Assembly: GCA_027482245.1 (NCBI GenBank)
Contig: JAIXWG010000022.1
Location: 1 to 64,000, forward strand
Direction: 5' to 3'
DNA from: Acetobacteraceae bacterium
GTDB taxonomy: Bacteria > Pseudomonadota > Alphaproteobacteria > Acetobacterales > Acetobacteraceae
DNA length: 64,000 nt
Shown: piece after piece, positions 52,880 through 60,546 of the stretch
How positions within the stretch are numbered: the first letter of the stretch is position 1
How the letters are laid out: every line of letters starts with the position of its first letter
The notes under the pieces: model-generated
Told to the model about the DNA's origin: nothing
Database searches by the model: none
Seen by the model: only the letters and a program-made list of their open reading frames with translations
Position numbers and translations under genes: made by a program

Positions 52880-52984
52880 CGTTGGGGTCTCCCGGGGGTT
52901 CGTCTCCGGGGCGGAAGCATCGCCCCCAACCCCTTGGCTAAGCAAGCCCCTGGGGCGAAGCAGGCCCCCCGGGAGGAGGAGGCC

Positions 52985-53251
52985 CTACAGCGGGTAGTCC
53001 CGGGTGGGGTCCACGCCCGCGGCCTCCAGGAACTTGCGCATGGCGCCGACCTCGTCCTTCGACAGGCTGTGCTGGCTGTCATGGAAGGCCTGGGCGTGGC
53101 CGTTCAGCGCGACCTTCACCTGCCCATGCCCGCCATGCGTCACCTCGGCGCCCAGCGCCTCGAACACAGAGGCGACGTGCTTCGGGTCGATGTTGCTGCT
53201 GACGGGATGCGCGAAGAGCGCGTGCAGCGTCTTGCGGTGGTGGTGGTTCAT
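52985..53251 (-). CDS. Small HicA-like protein
   Basis: An 88-residue protein: MNHHHRKTLHALFAHPV, then IDPKHVASVFEALGAEVTHGGHGQVKVALNGH and SKDEVGAMRKFLEAAGVDP. The helix, strand, strand, strand, helix order and the basic NGHAQAFH strand fit the double-stranded-RNA-binding-like fold of HicA toxins, although no HicB antitoxin gene is next to it. AGAGGA lies eight bases before the ATG at 53251, which selects this start over one nine bases upstream. Often such proteins act alone. Confidence 0.65.
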   Translation of the reverse strand: MNHHHRKTLHALFAHPVSSNIDPKHVASVFEALGAEVTHGGHGQVKVALNGHAQAFHDSQHSLSKDEVGAMRKFLEAAGVDPTRDYPL

Positions 53252-53330
53252 GGAATCCATCCTCTGCCGTGGTTGGATGCCATGATGGGATCCGGGGGTC
53301 GCGCGGTCCTTGATGCGGATCAAGGGCGCC

Positions 53331-54920
53331 TCACGGCGCGGGGCGCGTGCCCATCGCGACGGTCCGCTCATCCATCCGCGGCTGGTGCACCAGGCCGCGG
53401 CGCGTGGCCCAGGCATTGGTGATGTTGAACAGTGGCACCACCGCGACGTCGTCGCTGGCCAGGCGGATCGCCTGGCGCAGCACCGCGGCCCGTTCCTCCA
53501 GCGGCAGCAGCGTCGCCGCGCGGTCGGTCAGCGCATCAAGCTCGGGGTTCGAATAGCGTGCGGCGTTCGCGGCGCCGCGCTGCGCCGCGCGGTCGAAGGT
53601 GCCGATGACGGAGATCAGGAAGCTTCCCGCCTCCCCCGTGCTGCTGCCCCAGCCCGCGAGGCGCGCGGGGAATTCCTGCCGGGCGGAGCGGGCGGAATAG
53701 CTGGTCCAGGGCAGCGCCTCCACCTGCGTGCGCACGCCGATCCGCGTCCACATCTGCGCCACGGCCTGCGCGGTGCGGGCATCGTTGGGGTAGCGATCGT
53801 TCGGCGTGAACAGCGTCATCCGGAAGCCCTGCGGGTAGCCGGCTTCCGCCAGCAGGCGGCGCGCGCCGTCGGGATCGAAGGGCGGGACGGGCACATCGGG
53901 CGCATGGGTCGTCGTGCCGGGCGGCATCCACTGCCCCGCCGGCGCTGCGGCACCCTCCATCACCCGCTCCACCAGCGCATCGCGGTTGACCGCGATGTTC
54001 AGCGCCCGGCGGACGCGCACATCCATGAAGGGGTTCACCGCCAGCGGCCGGCCTTCATGGTCGCTGACCTGCGGCAGGCTGCCGCTGCGGGAATGGTCGA
54101 AGGCGATGAAGATCAGCCGCAGCCCCTGGATTTCCGCGACGCTCACCCGCGCATCCCGCTTCAGCCGAGCAAGGTCGGTGGAGGGCACCTGGTCGATCAG
54201 GTCGGCATCGCCGGACAGCAGCGCCGCCGTGCGCGCCGTGTCATTGGCGATGACGCGATAGGTCACCCGCGCCCAGGGCTCCCGCGTGCCGAACCAGCTG
54301 TCATTCCGCACCAGTTCGAACCGGTCGCCGGGAATGGAGGAAGCCAGGCGATACGGCCCCGTCCCCACCGCCGCCCGGCCGCTGTTGAAATCCTCCGTCG
54401 TCCGCCCTTCCGCCGCGTGCTTCGCGACCATGGCGATGGAGCCGAGTTCAACGGGCAGCAGCGGATGCGGAGCCGCGGTGTGGAAGCGGACCGTCAGCGC
54501 GTCGACAACTTCCGTCCGCTGGATCGCGCGCACGAAGGGGCTGAAGCTCGCGGGGGAATTCGGCACCAGGGGCGGGCGCGCGACGCTGAAGGCGACATCC
54601 TCGCTGGTGAAGGGGCGTCCGTCATGCCAGGTGACGCCGGGCCGCAGGCGGAATTCCCAGACCGTCGGCGCGATCGCCTCCCACGACGCGGCCAGCCCCG
54701 GATAGGCCCGCACCTCCGCATCCCGCTCCACCAGCCGGTCGAAGATGTGCATGGAGAGCGCGAAGTTCGGCGCCGCGTTGTAGAAATGCGGATCGACCGA
54801 TGTCGGTGGCGCACCCGTCGCCACCGTCAGATTCTGCGCGCCCGCCGGTGTGGCGAGCAGCGCGAGGAGAAGGCCGCTAGCCCGCGCTTTCCACGTAGTG
54901 GCGCAGTTCCTCGGCCTCAT
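53331..54920 (-). CDS. ABC transporter substrate-binding protein, DppA/OppA family
   Basis: A 529-residue receptor of the peptide/nickel (SBP family 5) type. An N-terminal leader (ASGLLLALLATPAGAQ) precedes LTVATGAPPTSVDPHFYNAAPNF. WEFRLRPGVTWHDGRPFTSEDVAFSV, VGTGPYRL and DVRVRRALNIAVNRDALVE follow. It should bind a peptide or similar solute in the periplasm. The start at 54920 has GGAGG five to nine bases upstream but lies 44 bases inside the CBS gene. No permease or ATPase genes of this transporter are in the window. Confidence 0.85.
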   Translation of the reverse strand: MRPRNCATTWKARASGLLLALLATPAGAQNLTVATGAPPTSVDPHFYNAAPNFALSMHIFDRLVERDAEVRAYPGLAASWEAIAPTVWEFRLRPGVTWHDGRPFTSEDVAFSVARPPLVPNSPASFSPFVRAIQRTEVVDALTVRFHTAAPHPLLPVELGSIAMVAKHAAEGRTTEDFNSGRAAVGTGPYRLASSIPGDRFELVRNDSWFGTREPWARVTYRVIANDTARTAALLSGDADLIDQVPSTDLARLKRDARVSVAEIQGLRLIFIAFDHSRSGSLPQVSDHEGRPLAVNPFMDVRVRRALNIAVNRDALVERVMEGAAAPAGQWMPPGTTTHAPDVPVPPFDPDGARRLLAEAGYPQGFRMTLFTPNDRYPNDARTAQAVAQMWTRIGVRTQVEALPWTSYSARSARQEFPARLAGWGSSTGEAGSFLISVIGTFDRAAQRGAANAARYSNPELDALTDRAATLLPLEERAAVLRQAIRLASDDVAVVPLFNITNAWATRRGLVHQPRMDERTVAMGTRPAP

Positions 54921-55314
54921 GCACCGCCTCCTCGATCCGCGCCTTGACCAGGTCCCCGATGGAGACCAGCCCGGCGAGGCTGCCATCATCCTCCATCACG
55001 GGCAAATGCCGGCAGCGGCGATCCGTCATCAGGGCCAGCGCCTCCCCGATCCGTGTTCGCGGCGTCACCGTGTGCAGCGCGCGCGTCATCAGCTGGCCCG
55101 CCGACATGGCCACGGCCTCCGCCCCGTGGATGGCCATGGCGCGAACGATGTCGCGTTCGCTGACGATGCCGAGGACGTCGCCCGCGCCATCCCGCACAAG
55201 CGCGGCGCCGATGCGGTGCCGCGCGAGCGTCTTCGCGACCTCCGCGACGCTGTCATGCGCCTGGATGGACACGACGTCCTGGCCCTTGCGGTTCAGGATG
55301 ATGCCGATCGTCAT
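54877..55314 (-). CDS. CBS-domain pair protein
   Basis: A 145-residue protein made of two CBS domains: VVSIQAHDSVAEVAKTLARHRIGAALVRD with VLGIVSERDIVRAMA, and VTPRTRIGEALALMTDRRCRHLPVMED with LAGLVSIGDLVKARI. CBS pairs bind adenosine nucleotides and act as energy sensors. A C-terminal helix (EEAVHEAEELRHYVES) is usual in this stand-alone form. Its 3' end overlaps the downstream receptor gene by 44 bases. Confidence 0.9.
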   Translation of the reverse strand: MTIGIILNRKGQDVVSIQAHDSVAEVAKTLARHRIGAALVRDGAGDVLGIVSERDIVRAMAIHGAEAVAMSAGQLMTRALHTVTPRTRIGEALALMTDRRCRHLPVMEDDGSLAGLVSIGDLVKARIEEAVHEAEELRHYVESAG

Positions 55315-55462
55315 GGTTGCCCTTCCTCCCGTGGCGGGAGGGGTCGCGCGGCAGGGAAGCCGGCGCCGCCTCCACCATGGCAGGATGGTGGCACCTCCGG
55401 CCGGCGCGGTTCAAGGATTGCGTGCGCCAGGCCGATGATTGCGCGCCGTGGTTGAAGGCCGC

Positions 55463-57229
55463 TCAGGCCGGCGCGGGCTCCGCGGAGGTCAGCTGCGTCC
55501 GCACCAGGTCGGCGAAGCGGCCGCCCTGTGCGACCAGCGCGTCGAAGCTGCCGCGCTCCGCGACCTTCCCATGCTCGAAGACCAGGATCTCATCCGCGTC
55601 GCGCACGGTGGACAGGCGGTGCGCGATGACGAAGGTGGTGCGCCCCGCCATCAGCGCCTTCAGCGCCCGCTGCACGCGCGCTTCCGTCGCCGCGTCCAGC
55701 GCGCTCGTCGCCTCGTCCAGGATCAGCACGGGCGGGTCCTTCAGCAGCGCGCGGGCGATGGCGAGGCGCTGGCGCTGGCCGCCGGAAAGCGCCGCGCCAC
55801 GCTCCCCCACCATCGTGTCGTAGCCCTGCGGCTTGGCGGCGATGAAGTCGTGCGCCTCCGCCATCCGGCAGGCGCGCTCCAGCTCCTCCTGCGTCGCGTC
55901 GGGGCGGCCGATCAGCAGGTTGTCGCGGATGGAGCGGTTGAAGAGCAGGCTTTCCTGGAAGACGACGCCGACGTTCCGCCGCAGGCTATCGAGCGTCAGG
56001 TCGCGCAGGTCGATGCCATCCAGCGTGACGCGCCCCTCCACCGGGTCCCACAGCCGCTGCAGCAGCGCCATGGCGGTGGACTTGCCCGCGCCGGTCTGGC
56101 CGACCAGCGCAATGGTGCGGCCGGGCGGCGCATCCATCGACACATCGGCCAGGATTCGCGGCCCGCCGGGATAGGCGAAGGCCACGTTCTCGAACCGCAC
56201 GGCGCCATCGACGCGGGGCAGGTCCTTCGCATCCGGCTTCTCGACAACCGAGGACCGGGCATCGAGCACCGTGAAGAATTCCTCCAGCGACGGCATCTGG
56301 AAGACGAGGCGGGAGACGAAGCCCACCGCACTCTCCAGCCGCCCAATCAGCAGCGTGGCAAAGCCCATGAAGGACACGATCTCGCCGACCGTCGCCTGGC
56401 CGCGCACATGCAGCATGGTGCCGAGCACGAAGATGGCGATGACGGTGATGGTGGAGGCGCCACGCGTCAGCACCGCGACCACCGCCCACCAGTTCAGCAC
56501 GGGGAACTGGTGGTCCAGCACCTGCCGGACGATGTCGCCGAACAGCCGCGCCTCACTCGCCAGGCGGGAGAAGGACTGCACGACGACGACGTTGGACAGC
56601 GCATCCTGCGCATTGCCCGCGAGGCGCGTGTGCAGTGTCTCCACCTTGCCCTGCGCGGCTTCCGTCTTCCGGATCACCCAGGCGGAGACGATGCAGAACA
56701 GGATGACGAGGACGATCAGCAGCAGGCCCATCCGCCAGTTCATCATCAGCGTCAGCGGCAGCAGCACCAGGCAGGCGATGAAGGTCGTCAGGTGTTCGCG
56801 GAAGAAGGAGAGCCAGAGGCCGAACAGATTGTCCGACCCCACCAGCATCACCTTCATCAGGCGGCCGGATTGCGTGTCCCCGTGGAAGGACAGCGGCAGG
56901 GACAGCACATGCTCGAAGTAGCGCGCCATGATGGTCAGGCGGTTGCGGTGCGCCATGCGGTCCGACAGCAGCGCCACGGCCACATTCGCGCCGATGGCCG
57001 AAAGCCCGACCGCGGCCCAGAGGCCCAGCAGCGCGAGCGCTTCCGTCCAGAGGGCGGCATCCGTCATCCGGTCCGACCGTGACAGAAGGTCGATCACCCG
57101 GCCGAACAGCACGGGCTCCAGGAACGACAATCCCGCCAGCGCCAGCGCCGCGAAGGTCAACCCATAGGCTACCCAGCGGTCCGGACCCAGCAGCCGGAGC
57201 ACCCGCAGGTAGAGCCTCATGAAACGCAT
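55463..57229 (-). CDS. ndvA: ABC exporter, cyclic beta-glucan type (NdvA-like)
   Basis: A 588-residue half-transporter with six helices and a C-terminal ATPase. Walker A VGQTGAGKST is near residue 375, the signature LSGGQRQRLAIARAL near 485 and Walker B VLILDEATSALD just after. Length and features such as MRLYLRVLRLLGPDRW and SFHGDTQSGRLMKVMLVG at the front resemble NdvA/ChvA, which export cyclic beta-1,2-glucan to the periplasm. No glucan synthase (ndvB) is in the window, so substrate assignment is by similarity only. Confidence 0.85.
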   Translation of the reverse strand: MRFMRLYLRVLRLLGPDRWVAYGLTFAALALAGLSFLEPVLFGRVIDLLSRSDRMTDAALWTEALALLGLWAAVGLSAIGANVAVALLSDRMAHRNRLTIMARYFEHVLSLPLSFHGDTQSGRLMKVMLVGSDNLFGLWLSFFREHLTTFIACLVLLPLTLMMNWRMGLLLIVLVILFCIVSAWVIRKTEAAQGKVETLHTRLAGNAQDALSNVVVVQSFSRLASEARLFGDIVRQVLDHQFPVLNWWAVVAVLTRGASTITVIAIFVLGTMLHVRGQATVGEIVSFMGFATLLIGRLESAVGFVSRLVFQMPSLEEFFTVLDARSSVVEKPDAKDLPRVDGAVRFENVAFAYPGGPRILADVSMDAPPGRTIALVGQTGAGKSTAMALLQRLWDPVEGRVTLDGIDLRDLTLDSLRRNVGVVFQESLLFNRSIRDNLLIGRPDATQEELERACRMAEAHDFIAAKPQGYDTMVGERGAALSGGQRQRLAIARALLKDPPVLILDEATSALDAATEARVQRALKALMAGRTTFVIAHRLSTVRDADEILVFEHGKVAERGSFDALVAQGGRFADLVRTQLTSAEPAPA

Positions 57230-57432
57230 GAACCGCGCCCCTCCATCCCGCCCCGCGCGTATCCCGAGTCACGGCCGGGTGGCAAATCCCCTCTAGCACG
57301 CCGCCTGCCCGGCCGCTTGCATGCCATGGGCAAGTTGCGGCAGGAACGGCGTGGAAGCGGTGGAACGGGACGGAAGTTCCCGCGCCCGCTGCGCGCGGCA
57401 CGGCGCCGCGCGTCATGGAGGAGGACATCGTC

Positions 57433-58434
57433 TTGCGCATCACCCGCCGCGCCACCCTGGCCAGTGCCCTGGCCCTGCCCCTCGCCGCGCCCGCCTTCGC
57501 CCAGGGCACCTCCTGGGCCGCCGGCCGGCCCATCCGCCTCGTCGTCGGCTTCACCCCGGCCGGCACCACGGACATCGCCGCCCGCCTGCTGGCGGAACCG
57601 CTGGGCCGGCGGCTCGGCACCCAGGTGGTGGTGGAGAACCGCCCCGGCGCCGGCGGCAACATCGGCAACCAGGTGGTCGCGCAGGCCGAACCCGATGGCC
57701 ACACCCTGCTGATGCAGACCATCAGCGGCGGCGCCATCAACTACTCCCTCTACGGCGCCCGCATGCCGGTGAAGCCGGAGGAGCTGGCCGCGGTCGCCCT
57801 GATGCTGCGCGTGCCGAACGCCATCTTCGTGAATCCGCAGCTGCCCGCGCGGACGCTGCGGGAGCTGGTGGACCTCGCCAAGGCGCGCCCCGGGCGGCTC
57901 AACATCGGCTCCTCCGGCGCCGGTACCTCGCTGCACATGACGGGGGAGCTGCTGAAGCTCGAAGCCGGGATCGACATGGCCCATGTCCCCTTCCGCGGCG
58001 CCGGGCCGATGATCCAGGAGATCATCGCTGGCCGCGTGGAGGTGGGCGTGGACAACCTGCCCTCCGTCATCGGCCACCTCCGCGAAGGGCGGCTCCGCCC
58101 GCTGGCGGTGACGACGAAGGAACGCAGCCCCGCCATGCCGGAGGTCCCGACGACGGCCGAGGCCGGCCTGCCGGGCGTGGAGGCGACCGCCTGGTTCGGC
58201 CTGCAGGCCCCCGCCCGCACGCCCGCGCCGATCATCCAGTCCCTGTCGGACGCGATGAACGCCATCATCCGCGATCCCGACATGGCGCGCCGCCTGGCGG
58301 AGCTCGGCGGCATGGCCCCGGCGCTGACGCCCGATGGCGGCACCAGCCCGGAGACCTTCGACGCCTTCATCAAGTCGGAGATCACGAAGTGGGGCGAGGT
58401 CGTCCGCCGGTCCGGCGCTACGGCTGACCAGTAG
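57433..58434 (+). CDS. Bug/TctC-family solute-binding protein
   Basis: About 333 residues from a TTG start. The leader RITRRATLASALALPLAAPAFAQG has the twin-Arg pattern. IRLVVGFTPAGTTDIAARLL, VVENRPGAGGNIGN, VPFRGAGPMIQEIIAGRV and WFGLQAPARTPAPII define the family. The TTG at 57433 was chosen because GGAGGAGGA lies seven bases before it; an ATG at 57415 would put that same sequence inside the coding region. Thirteen bases separate it from the TauD gene; no transporter membrane genes adjoin. Confidence 0.87.
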   Translation: MRITRRATLASALALPLAAPAFAQGTSWAAGRPIRLVVGFTPAGTTDIAARLLAEPLGRRLGTQVVVENRPGAGGNIGNQVVAQAEPDGHTLLMQTISGGAINYSLYGARMPVKPEELAAVALMLRVPNAIFVNPQLPARTLRELVDLAKARPGRLNIGSSGAGTSLHMTGELLKLEAGIDMAHVPFRGAGPMIQEIIAGRVEVGVDNLPSVIGHLREGRLRPLAVTTKERSPAMPEVPTTAEAGLPGVEATAWFGLQAPARTPAPIIQSLSDAMNAIIRDPDMARRLAELGGMAPALTPDGGTSPETFDAFIKSEITKWGEVVRRSGATADQ

Positions 58435-58447
58435 GAGGGTCGCGAGC

Positions 58448-59485
58448 GTGACGCAGCACCTGGCCCCCATCGGCGGCCGCGCCGCCTGGACCGGCCGCAC
58501 GATCGGAGACTGGTCGGTCACGCTCACCCCCGTGGAGATTGCGGAGATCGAGGCCGCGCTGGCCGGCCTCGGCGACCGCGACATCCCGCGCATCACCGCG
58601 GCGCATTTCCCCCTGCCCCACACCGCGCCAAGGCTGCGCGCGCTGGCGGAGGAGGTGGAAGGCGGCGCGGGCCTGGTGCGGCTGACGGGCCTCGATCCCC
58701 GCCGCTATGCCGCGCGCGACCTGAAGCGCCTGTTCTGGGGCCTGATGAGCCACATCGGCACGCCGCTCCCCCAGAACACGACCGGGGAAGTGCTGGGCGA
58801 GGTGAAGGACGAGACCGGCACGGGGGAGGCGCGGGCCGATGGCTCCGCCCGCAACCGCAGCCGCTCTACCGGGCCGCTCCGCTTCCACACGGACAAGTGC
58901 GACCTGCTGGCGCTGCTCTGCGCCAGCAACGGCATCGCGGGCGGCGTGTCGCGCATCGTCTCCACCATCGCGATCCATGATGCGATGGCGGCGCGGCGGC
59001 CGGACCTGCTGGCGGTGCTCTACCAGGATTTCTGGCGCGCCCGCCCGGCGGATGAGGAAGGCGAGGGCATGGCCGCCCGCCCCTTCCCCATGCCGGTCTT
59101 CGCCCGCGGGCCGGATGGCGCCTTCACCTGCCAGTACAGCCGCACCTATGTGGAGATGGCGCAGGGCCAGCCCGGCGTGCCGCCCGTGACCGCCGCCCAG
59201 GTGGAGGCGATGGACATGCTGGCCGCGCTGGCCGAGGAACTCTGCGTCGAGGCGCCCTTCGAGGCCGGGCAGATCCAGATCATGAACCAGCACGTCACGC
59301 TGCATGGCCGCACGGCCTATGCGGATGACGCGGCCGCCGGCGCGCGGCGCAACCTGCTGCGCCTCTGGCTCTCCAGCCCCCTCTCCCGCGCCCTGCCCGC
59401 GGGCCATGCGGGGCAATGGGGCAGCACGAAAGCCGGGGCGCTGCGGGGTGGCGCCATGCCGGGGCGGAGCGCCCTGGCGGCCTGA
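58448..59485 (+). CDS. TauD/TfdA-family Fe(II)/2-oxoglutarate dioxygenase
   Basis: A 345-residue hydroxylase from a GTG start with AGGAGG nine bases upstream. The iron ligands are visible: RFHTDKCDLLALL with His147 and Asp149, and the distal HGRTAY (His near 286) followed by RNLLRLWLSS, whose Arg binds 2-oxoglutarate. Family members hydroxylate sulfonates, aryloxyacetates or other acids. It lies between two Bug receptor genes, so the substrate is probably an imported carboxylate or sulfonate; this is inference. Confidence 0.88.
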   Translation: MTQHLAPIGGRAAWTGRTIGDWSVTLTPVEIAEIEAALAGLGDRDIPRITAAHFPLPHTAPRLRALAEEVEGGAGLVRLTGLDPRRYAARDLKRLFWGLMSHIGTPLPQNTTGEVLGEVKDETGTGEARADGSARNRSRSTGPLRFHTDKCDLLALLCASNGIAGGVSRIVSTIAIHDAMAARRPDLLAVLYQDFWRARPADEEGEGMAARPFPMPVFARGPDGAFTCQYSRTYVEMAQGQPGVPPVTAAQVEAMDMLAALAEELCVEAPFEAGQIQIMNQHVTLHGRTAYADDAAAGARRNLLRLWLSSPLSRALPAGHAGQWGSTKAGALRGGAMPGRSALAA

Positions 59486-59559
59486 ACGCCCCGGGCTGCC
59501 CTACCTTGCGCGGTCGGCCGGCCTGTCGTTAGTGGCGGGCAACCGACAGGGAGACGACC

Positions 59560-60534
59560 ATGAAGACCCTCACCCGCCGCGCCACGCTCGCCGCCACCCT
59601 GGCGCTTCCCGCGGTCGCCGCCCGCGCGCAGGCCACCTGGGCGCCCTCCCGCCCCGTCCGCATCGTCGTGCCCTTCCAGGGCGGCGGCGCCACGGACCTG
59701 ACCGCGCGGCTGCTGGCGGAGCGCCTCGGCCCTGTGCTCGGCCAGCCCGTGGTGGTGGACAATCGTCCGGGCGCCGGCGGCAACCTCGGCGCCGACATGG
59801 TCGCGAAGTCGGACCCCGATGGCCACACGATCCTGATGTGCACGATCGGCACGGCCAGCATCAACCAGTTCCTCTACAGCCGCATGCCCTACCGGCCGGA
59901 GGACCTCTCCGCCGTCGCGCTGGTGAACCTGGTGGCGAATGGCGTGGTGGTGAACCCGAACGTGCCGGCGCGGAACTTCGCGGAATTCCTGGCCTATGCG
60001 AAGGCCAACCCCGGCCGCCTGAACTACGGCACCCCCGGCAACGGCACCTCCGGCCATCTCTGCGGGGAATACCTCAAGTCCCGCGCGGGCATCGACATCA
60101 CCCACGTCCCCTATCGCGGCACCGGCGGCGTGGTGCCGGACCTCATCGGCGGCAACATCCATGTCGCCATCGACAACATGCCGGCCTACCTGCCGCATGT
60201 CCGCGCCGGCACGCTGCGGCTGCTCGCCGTCACCACCAAGGACCGCTACTTCGCGGCGCCGGAAGTGCCGACCGTCGGCGAAAGCGGCGTCCCGGGGTTC
60301 GAGGCGGTGGCCTGGTTCGGCGTGCAGGCCCCGGCCCGCATGCCCGCGCCCATCCTGCAGCGCTACGCCTCCGCGATCGCCGACATCGCCCGCGACCCCG
60401 CCATCGCCGCCCGCCAGCGCGAATTCGGCGCCGAGCCCTACTACCTCGGCCCCGCGGAGTTCGAGGTCTTCATCCGCGCGGAGAACGAGAAGTGGCGCGA
60501 GGTGGTGCGCCAGTCCGGCGCCCGGCTGGACTGA
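59560..60534 (+). CDS. Bug/TctC-family solute-binding protein
   Basis: A 324-residue receptor. The leader MKTLTRRATLAATLALPAVAARAQA has a twin-Arg pattern and a clean cleavage site. VRIVVPFQGGGATDLTARLLAERLG, VVDNRPGAGGNLGADMVAK, VPYRGTGGVVPDLIGGNI and WFGVQAPARMPAPIL follow. It is the third Bug protein in the window and is closest to the one at 57433. GGGAG precedes the ATG by about eight bases. It converges with the glycoside hydrolase gene, twelve bases apart. Confidence 0.9.
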   Translation: MKTLTRRATLAATLALPAVAARAQATWAPSRPVRIVVPFQGGGATDLTARLLAERLGPVLGQPVVVDNRPGAGGNLGADMVAKSDPDGHTILMCTIGTASINQFLYSRMPYRPEDLSAVALVNLVANGVVVNPNVPARNFAEFLAYAKANPGRLNYGTPGNGTSGHLCGEYLKSRAGIDITHVPYRGTGGVVPDLIGGNIHVAIDNMPAYLPHVRAGTLRLLAVTTKDRYFAAPEVPTVGESGVPGFEAVAWFGVQAPARMPAPILQRYASAIADIARDPAIAARQREFGAEPYYLGPAEFEVFIRAENEKWREVVRQSGARLD

Positions 60535-60546
60535 ACCCGCGCGATA

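Noticed and set aside
57230..57432. A small gene in the gap between the exporter and the Bug receptor.
   Set aside because: Short frames there lack ribosome binding sites and coding character; the region is best read as a divergent promoter region.
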